DNA of 58,805 nucleotides from contig NZ_CAKMHQ010000053.1 in NCBI RefSeq assembly GCF_927312905.1, positions 1 to 58,805 on the forward strand, given 5' to 3'. The translations under genes were made by a program, and so were the position numbers. The stretch is from Candidatus Nitrotoga sp. 1052. GTDB taxonomy: Bacteria > Pseudomonadota > Gammaproteobacteria > Burkholderiales > Gallionellaceae. A model generated the notes under the pieces. It saw only the letters and a program-made list of their open reading frames with translations, was not told the origin of the DNA and ran no database searches. This document shows, piece by piece, positions 58,127-58,805 of the stretch; position 1 is the stretch's first letter, and each line of letters opens with the position of its first letter.

Positions 58127-58666
58127 CTACCAGTAAGGACCTCCAAACCGGCCATGCCATGGACCCCACGGGTTGTACCAATATGGCCCATAATAACTAT
58201 TATAGTAAGGGTACCGTGATCCATAATATGAATATGGAATGAGCTTTGGCCATAAATAGACTGTTTCGGCGTTGATCTGAGGATAGCGATATTCGTATTC
58301 GCCAAGCTTGCGCACGGTAGTGCCTTGAATGTTACCAATTATTGTCACCTCGCGGCCTTTCGCATACACTTCGGGATCGTAAAAGTCGGGAGCGCAGGCA
58401 ATGAAGCGTCCCCCTGTCATATCCGTTTCCAGAGGTCTTGCGCTACTGTCCAATGGGTGGCTCACTACCTCAAAACACGTCTCATTCTTGCCTGGTTCAG
58501 TGTTTGCAATACTGCCTCCCCAACGTACACGCTGACCTACAAAATTATCATGTTGAGCGGCGCTTGGTGTCACCTCAGCAAATGAACCGACTGCCAGCGG
58601 CTTTGGAACGGTGGCACAACCAGCAACTGCAATTGGCAGTAGAAAAAGAAAAATCCAGCGATTCAT
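58127..58666 (-). CDS. Slp-family outer-membrane lipoprotein
   Basis: This encodes 179 residues. The signal ends VAGCATVP, so Cys17 is the lipidation site, and GGAGGC lies upstream of the ATG. FVGQRVRWGGSIANTEPGKN, then TCFEVVSHPLDSSARP and GREVTIIGNIQG, are Slp/YeaY features of starvation-inducible lipoproteins. The C-terminal ~35 residues are an unusual run rich in Tyr, Trp, Pro and Gly (SYYGSRYPYYNSYYG). Confidence 0.88.
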   Translation of the reverse strand: MNRWIFLFLLPIAVAGCATVPKPLAVGSFAEVTPSAAQHDNFVGQRVRWGGSIANTEPGKNETCFEVVSHPLDSSARPLETDMTGGRFIACAPDFYDPEVYAKGREVTIIGNIQGTTVRKLGEYEYRYPQINAETVYLWPKLIPYSYYGSRYPYYNSYYGPYWYNPWGPWHGRFGGPYW

Positions 58667-58750
58667 GGAAGCCTCCTTAAATTTTGTAAGTTATTTGACT
58701 GTATTGGCACATACTGGCCAGGTTGCATAGCGTTTCAAATAATCTATATA

Positions 58751-58805
58751 TGTCAACGCTAAATAGAAATGTCCGGTTTTCTGCAAAATAGAAATGTCCG
58801 GTTTT
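58751..58805. repeat. Terminal repeats of an insertion sequence running off the window
   Basis: AAATAGAAATGTCCGGTTTT occurs at 58761-58780 and again, identical, at 58786-58805, a 25-bp period. The preceding TGTCAACGC (58751-58759) could be the outer tip. Multiple direct repeats inside the end are typical of IS21-family and some IS481-like elements. The transposase would lie beyond the window. Confidence 0.65.

Overview
The window looks like a chromosomal segment from a betaproteobacterium, probably in the Nitrosomonadales/Gallionellaceae neighbourhood. The signs are the proteobacterial-type gshA, an incomplete EIIA-HPr-EI phosphotransferase set, the metX-metW pair, an AddAB-like helicase-nuclease, a HugZ-like protein and a GlrK/GlrG/GlrR-like cluster. 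The genus is inference. Base composition is moderate, and decayed mobile DNA is frequent between intact housekeeping genes.

Bases 1-5.6 kb are an insertion scar around tRNA genes. They hold a decayed IS3-type element, fragments of an Rhs gene, of a DUF2274-type gene, of two transposases and of a tyrosine integrase, and a 123-bp MITE with a CTAG target duplication. Among these lie tRNA-Gly(GCC), tRNA-Cys(GCA) and tRNA-Pro(GGG) on the plus strand. On the minus strand is a tRNA-Leu(UAA) gene split in its anticodon by a 232-nt group I intron of the cyanobacterial/plastid tRNA-Leu type. An intron-less, broken 5' half copy of the same tRNA lies just upstream of it. This is the most striking feature of the window.

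Bases 5.6-15 kb carry small housekeeping genes: a GNAT/FemAB-like protein coupled to a DUF938 methyltransferase, HugZ-like, WrbA, YihY/BrkB, an SLT-domain protein, Smr, TrxB and MltB. Pseudogenes (a TlpA-like one and two transposase remnants) lie between them. Bases 15.2-18.7 kb are a translationally coupled sensor kinase, lipoprotein and sigma54-activator operon resembling glrK-glrG-glrR; its kinase has an unusual tandem duplication in the ATPase domain. Bases 18.7-24.5 kb are accessory: a frameshifted flavin reductase, a small secreted repeat protein, a Sel1-repeat protein between two directly repeated IS3 end fragments, a redoxin, and an AT-rich HEPN-like gene.

Bases 24.8-36.7 kb hold the YbiT ATPase, gshA, apbE, the PTS genes, a class II amidotransferase, alanine dehydrogenase, an AmpG-like transporter and metW/metX; metX has an attenuator-like leader. 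Bases 37-41.3 kb contain an alginate-export-family porin, a large palindromic repeat, an mscS gene truncated by a RAYT transposase unit, and intergenic DNA. Bases 41.4-48.8 kb carry ferredoxin, the AddB/AddA-like pair and a VIT1/CCC1 transporter. Bases 49.2-53.6 kb are a signalling operon: a haem-binding DUF3365 histidine kinase, a single-domain response regulator and a REC-PAS-PAS-GGDEF-EAL protein. DUF3616, AlaS and a Slp lipoprotein follow. The window ends inside what looks like the terminal repeats of another insertion sequence.
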